A stretch of DNA of 64,000 bases from the NCBI RefSeq assembly GCF_000204055.1, contig NW_006768803.1, forward strand, positions 785,607 through 849,606, given 5' to 3'. Of this stretch, positions 59,786 through 64,000 are shown one piece after another. The stretch comes from Melampsora larici-populina 98AG31. Taxonomy: Eukaryota > Basidiomycota > Pucciniomycetes > Pucciniales > Melampsoraceae. Numbering within the stretch: the first letter of the stretch is position 1; each line of letters begins with the position of its first letter. The notes below the pieces were generated by a model that searched no databases, was not told the origin of the DNA, and was given only the letters and a program-made list of their open reading frames with translations. The position numbers were made by a program, and so were the translations under genes.

Positions 59786-60186
59786 CTGAGACCAGCAGGA
59801 TTCTCAAGGACATTTGTTTGAAATTCTTCTTGGACGGCTCTCAACATTGTGCAACCTCACAAAAAGTTGAGAAGAGCTTCTTATAAGCCTTTTACATGCA
59901 CCTGTGCCACTTTTAGCACCACTTGACTTGAGTAGGTGACAAATTTCAGCTGTTGAGTTCTTGTGAATCTGAGTCATACTCATGAGCATACAGGCCTACA
60001 AACACATTGAGCCTGTGAAAATCACTTGGTATTTGAATCAAATTTCCTCACAATTGAGGAGTGGTGAAAGGCTAACAATATAGTGTGAGGAGAAGCAAAA
60101 CCAAATTTATTGCAAGGTTTGATGACATTTAGAGCCTTCAAAAAGGAATTTCAAGCATAATTGCTTGAAAATCCTGCTGGTCTCAG
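59786..60186. mobile_element. MITE-like inverted repeat, about 401 bp
   Basis: Arms of about 55 bp start CTGAGACCAGCAGGATT and include ttGAAATTC and GGCTCT. The TSD is unclear. It sits inside the right end of the larger inverted-repeat relic. Confidence 0.6.
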
Positions 60187-60264
60187 TCCAAAGTTTGAGT
60201 TATATCCCAAAGCCCTCTTTGATAGCAGATGTGGCTGTGTTGGAAGAGGGGCTTTTTCAAGCTT

Positions 60265-60652
60265 AATGGATTTGAAATTTGAGTACAGTTTGCAGTACCT
60301 CCCTCAACATTGACTCCTCATAATGTCTTCACTTGAAGTGTATCAATCTAGAGCCCAGAAAGTAGCTGGTTTCAAACATGGGCTTGTGACAAGGGACAAA
60401 GTATATTGGGATTCAGTGTAAATGGCTGAGAACACCTTATAGACCTGATGATAATGTGCTAAACGTGAGCACCTTCTCCACAACCTCAAGTGTGCAGACT
60501 TGGGTAAAACTAACCTAGAGTTTTTGGAGGAAAAGTTTAAAGATGAGAATAAAGATGAGCAAATGGCAAAGCTTCAATGTAAAGCTTGATCTAATGGAAT
60601 CTACAATATTGATTGGTTAGTATAGTATGATAAAGAAAAGGTAACAAGGTAC
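60265..60652. other. Noncoding, nothing recognised
   Basis: No ORF or repeat ends. Confidence 0.4.
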
Positions 60653-60655
60653 TTA

Positions 60656-61078
60656 GAGTCCGTTTGGTTGCCTCCAACCTCGCAGGTTGACCCAGCCAAA
60701 ATCTCAGGTGTACGCTTTGAGGCAGTTTGAAGCATACACTTGAAGTTCTGCTGTTTGGTACAGAAGCCGCAGTCGACCTTTGAGGTGTCTACCTCGAGGT
60801 CGGCCAGCCAAATTTGTCGACCTGCCAGGTTTGATGTTTTGGTCGAATCTTGCAGGTTGACCTGGCTAGTCCCATAGACCTGAAACCAGGAGCGCGACAT
60901 CTCACTTTGTAAAGGGAGAAAACCCATAAGTTTCAAGGTCAAGTACACTTCAAGTCGAGTGTACCAAACACACCAAACCCTGGTACACGCCTTGTGGCAG
61001 ACATGGTCTACCCGCGGATCCGCAGGCAGACACCTCGCAAGTCTATGCCAGTAAGGTCAAAGGCAGCCAAATGGACTC
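60656..61078. mobile_element. Harbinger-type MITE, 423 bp, TTA TSD
   Basis: Ends are inverted GAGTCCRTTTGGYTGCCT, flanked by TTA (60653-60655, 61079-61081). The interior has repeated gcaggTTGACC / GGTCgacct words in both orientations. The TIR shares the CCRTTTGG core with the other Harbinger-type ends but is a separate family. No gene. Confidence 0.85.
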
Positions 61079-61081
61079 TTA

Positions 61082-63290
61082 CTCTCTTTCCAACAGATGG
61101 GGAAGAGAGTAAGGATGAAACAAAAGTAGATATATATAAGAGACTACTTCAGTATAACATTGGGATTGATGTGCACAAACATTGGTTGGGAAATTATAAG
61201 GAACATATCACACAACAACATTAACTAATAATAGACGAGATTTGTTAACCTGTTACATTTCTTGACACCTCATTTCACGCTCAACTAAATAACCATTGTT
61301 AGTCTTGATTGTCTCTTAACATTCAGAACAGAAGATAAGGATCAAAAACATCACTTTTTGAAAGAAAAGTCAAGACAGCCAGGTAGTGATAGTAATATCC
61401 AGGAAGTTGAGTTGGTGTTTAACCTGCAAACACAGACCAACACCAACACCCTTTGTGCTGATTGGGTTGGGGAATTGCACAATCAGTGGCTGTGATTGTT
61501 AAAAGGCAATCAAGACTATGGTACTTGGGTAGTTATGTAGTGTGTTAAGCTGGTGTTTCTTGTTACTGTAGAATCCAACCCATTTTTAGAATTACAACTT
61601 TTTTGTGAAGTTGTCCAATTTTGGATTACTGTAGCTCATTTTATAGCTCTCTTGATGCTGCTCATTTATTTTTGCCCATTTTCACCTCTTGCCACGTCTA
61701 ATGTTGATTTCCTCTTCATTATAAGATCACTATATATCCACCTCATCATAATAATAACTTTAAAAATCACTTTAAAACTCGTGGTGACCATTAAATCCCT
61801 CAATGACATCATTACATATGAATAAATCCTGTAGTACCCTTGTTGACCATCCTCAAATTTCCTTCTTCCTTGAATGATTTCACTCCTCTCTTATCAACTC
61901 TCATCATTATAGTTGGTGCTGACTAATATTATCTTTCTCTTTCATATTTTAACCTTCTTGAACCCTCAAAACCATTTTCCAACCCTTTATACCTATGATT
62001 TTGACTTTTTCTTCAACTAGAGAACAGGTGGGCATGCCCACAAGAGGGCACCGGTTTCTTAACCTGTTTGCTTCTTGAAATGTGATCAACAGTCCATGTC
62101 TATCATTGGGAGTCTTTTTGATTTGTAACTGTCTTGTTCACACGCAATGGCAACTAACCTCAACTCATATTGATTACTTGTATTTCCGCCCACGGATCCA
62201 GGAGGACAAATAAATGAGGAAAAATGAAACTCCTTAACAACTTTATCTCATATGTTGTGAAGAACTATGTATAAACATCAGAAAACAAATGAGGACACAT
62301 TAACTGCAAAGCAACCCAAACACAAACATCTAATCACAAAAGGCCATTCATTGCAAATGAACAGTAAGAAAGCAGCCCAAGAACAGTTATTAATGTTATC
62401 TGTGGTTTGTATATTAATGTTCTCCAATCTGCTCCCTACCTAATTTAACAGTCACGTTCAATTGACTTGAAAGCTGCCGCAAACTGTGGAGAAAGTTTTC
62501 TTCACCGCTGGTTGTGTTAATGCCCTTAGCCTGAATTAAGAATCAAGTTACCTATCAAAATAGATAGAAAATCATATAAGTTAAAGGGAAACCGCGTTCA
62601 CGGATAAAACTTCCAAAACCCCCAAACCCTGTTCACAATTTACAGGTTTCCGCGTGCAACCAAGACTTTCTGACTTGCACGTGTCTCTCCCCTTTTCTTC
62701 ACATCTCTTCTTCCACTCCAATCAACAAACGTTGTCAGTCTCGGCACCTGATCAACAAACTCATTAAGCTTAATCCATTCAATTTGCAATCTCCATGAAA
62801 TAGATACAAAAGCTTAATCACCTTTCCAGCCCATCACAACCTCTCGAAATTAGGCAATAAGATCCACCAACTCTTTGAACCATCAAGCATGATGTCAATG
62901 AGGGCCATTTGACTGTTGCATTGGTGTCCATCAATGCATAAGAATCATCCACCTTTAAGCTTTGTTTGTGAGTCCCTTACTTAAGCATTTGAATGCCCGA
63001 CTAAGTTTGACCAATGTCTAGCTTTTATTCGAAAAAATTGACTACCCAACCTTTTCTTTTCTATTGATTCTTCATTGCATCTTAGACAGAGCAATGTCTT
63101 TAAACTCACCTCAGCTGTGCAAATATCACCTCTAGAGCACCAATCCAAATTTTTGATTTATCCTTCACTGGTTCTGACTCGACATCCAATTTCTGAACTT
63201 GCTTCTAGAGTTTACATTCCTGAATTGGTACCAAGTGATCGGATTTAGAGTTTGAATTGATTGATGTGTTTGTGTGATCAGATTGATTAT
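61082..63290. other. AT-rich noncoding region
   Basis: About 2.2 kb with only short ORFs (for example 61553-61825, hydrophobic, translated from AT-rich DNA). No element ends or conserved motifs found. Confidence 0.4.
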
Positions 63291-63297
63291 AGAAGGA

Positions 63298-64000
63298 AAG
63301 CAGCATGCATGATAAGTGCATCGATTCCTCTGATGCTTCAAAACTTAAATCACCATCAACTTCATCAACAAGCCCAAAATCGACTCGATTAATGAACGAA
63401 ATCTTGAATGTATTCAACATTCAAATCAATCATGATCTTACAGAAGATACTTCAATAGAATAGAAGAATCAGATTGGTTAGATATCAAAGTAGGTGCATT
63501 TAAAGATGGAATGATTCTTTCGGGAAAGGATTTCAGATGAATTTGATACATGAGCATGGAATCTTCAACTTTTTGAATCACTTCAATCTCAGATTTCGAA
63601 TGATGACATTGATGAAAATTGGGATCAATCGATCATGGAAGATAGTCCAAATTTGATGGACCAAATTCCCAAACTTTTAAATCAAGACAAAATTAATCAA
63701 TCATATTTGATTTAGCGAGGTCTTGAAAAAACGATTTTAGCTATTGAACATATGTTGTTTTTGGGTACTTCCTTTTTTGCTCTTCTTTCTTTTTTAATCT
63801 AATCCGTCTATTCAATTCTAATCTTTGTGTATCTTTTGATTCATTCCTAGGTTTATTAAAAGACTTGAACTGTCGCTTCTCAACCCCAGTCTATTAGGAT
63901 CGGTCCATCTTCATTCAAGCCATTCAAATTGATTTGTTGGCCTAAAGAGGTTGGAAGTTTGTTTGTCAAAGGCACTTGGATCAATTTAGATAGCGCCGTG
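63298..64000 (+). pseudogene. Fragmentary coding sequence reaching the window edge
   Basis: Several pieces with protein-like composition follow each other in different frames: SSDASKLKSPSTSSTSPKST (from about 63322) up to a stop near 63460; EESDWLDIKVGAFKDGMILS to 63540; SQISNDDIDENWDQSIMEDS to a TAG near 63714; and RIGPSSFKPFKLICWPKEVG SLFVKGTWINLDSAV open to 64000. Either a decayed gene or one with short introns I cannot place. No family recognised. Confidence 0.35.

Larger units (their letters stand above)
58506..60264. mobile_element. Possible old inverted-repeat element, about 1.76 kb
   Basis: The arm 58506-58590 (aagcttaaataagccccctc, then TTCCAACACAGCCACATC) pairs with 60186-60264, which carries the complement of CCTCTTCCAACACAGCCACATC and a matching aagctt end. 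No TSD visible. It encloses a GC-rich island and a frameshifted ORF. The boundaries are approximate. Confidence 0.45.

Overview
The window looks like nuclear DNA of a basidiomycete fungus, most likely a rust (Pucciniales). That placement is inferred from the AT-rich sequence, the many short GT-AG introns (about 50-130 bp), the gene families and the transposon types; no marker gene fixes a species. Gene models were built by hand by joining reading frames at GT/AG sites. Where I give exons, the frames join without internal stops unless stated.

Layout. Host genes: a 5'-truncated NUFIP1/Rsa1-like snoRNP assembly factor (1-2652), a small secreted protein (5128-5562), splicing factor Prp18 (minus, 6364-7817), a membrane-anchored cytochrome b5 (17151-17879), the SSU-processome protein Mpp10 (minus, 18568-21328), a Yippee/Moh1 zinc protein (minus, 24175-24578), a 239-aa protein with a possible PP1-docking motif (34675-35468), a 473-aa protein of unknown family (37444-39123), a 413-aa acidic protein with an internal repeat (40416-41835), a short Pro-rich ORF (minus, 42909-43244) and mitochondrial initiation factor 2 with a Gln-rich front part (44039-47095).

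The rest is mobile DNA, much of it delimited to the base by terminal inverted repeats (TIRs) and target-site duplications (TSDs). There are two related PIF/Harbinger elements (12468-16282 and 29102-32631), each with a DDE transposase and a divergent Myb/SANT-like gene, and both decayed. An 8174-bp CACTA element (48783-56956, 179-bp TIRs, TGA duplication) carries a tnp2-type transposase between two divergently transcribed, homologous accessory genes. Non-autonomous elements include two Harbinger-type MITEs (47826-48712, 60656-61078), two MITEs of one family with 8-bp TSDs (8051-8390, 15922-16187), a Mutator-like 677-bp element with 194-bp TIRs and a 9-bp TSD (32741-33417), two TA-duplicating MITEs (9605-9876, 57105-57264) and a CTATA-rich MITE (10666-10953). 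There is also a possible copia-type LTR, several older inverted-repeat relics and a cluster of perfect hairpins (39740-39890).

The RNA-related genes (NUFIP1-like, Prp18, Mpp10) are ordinary housekeeping genes with no evidence of co-regulation. The most informative material is the transposons. The two Harbinger copies share one nonsense codon and have otherwise decayed differently, which suggests they moved using enzyme made elsewhere. The CACTA element appears to have duplicated its accessory gene on opposite strands. The hairpin cluster and a four-unit repeat of about 280 bp beside a secreted-protein gene have no explanation that I recognise.
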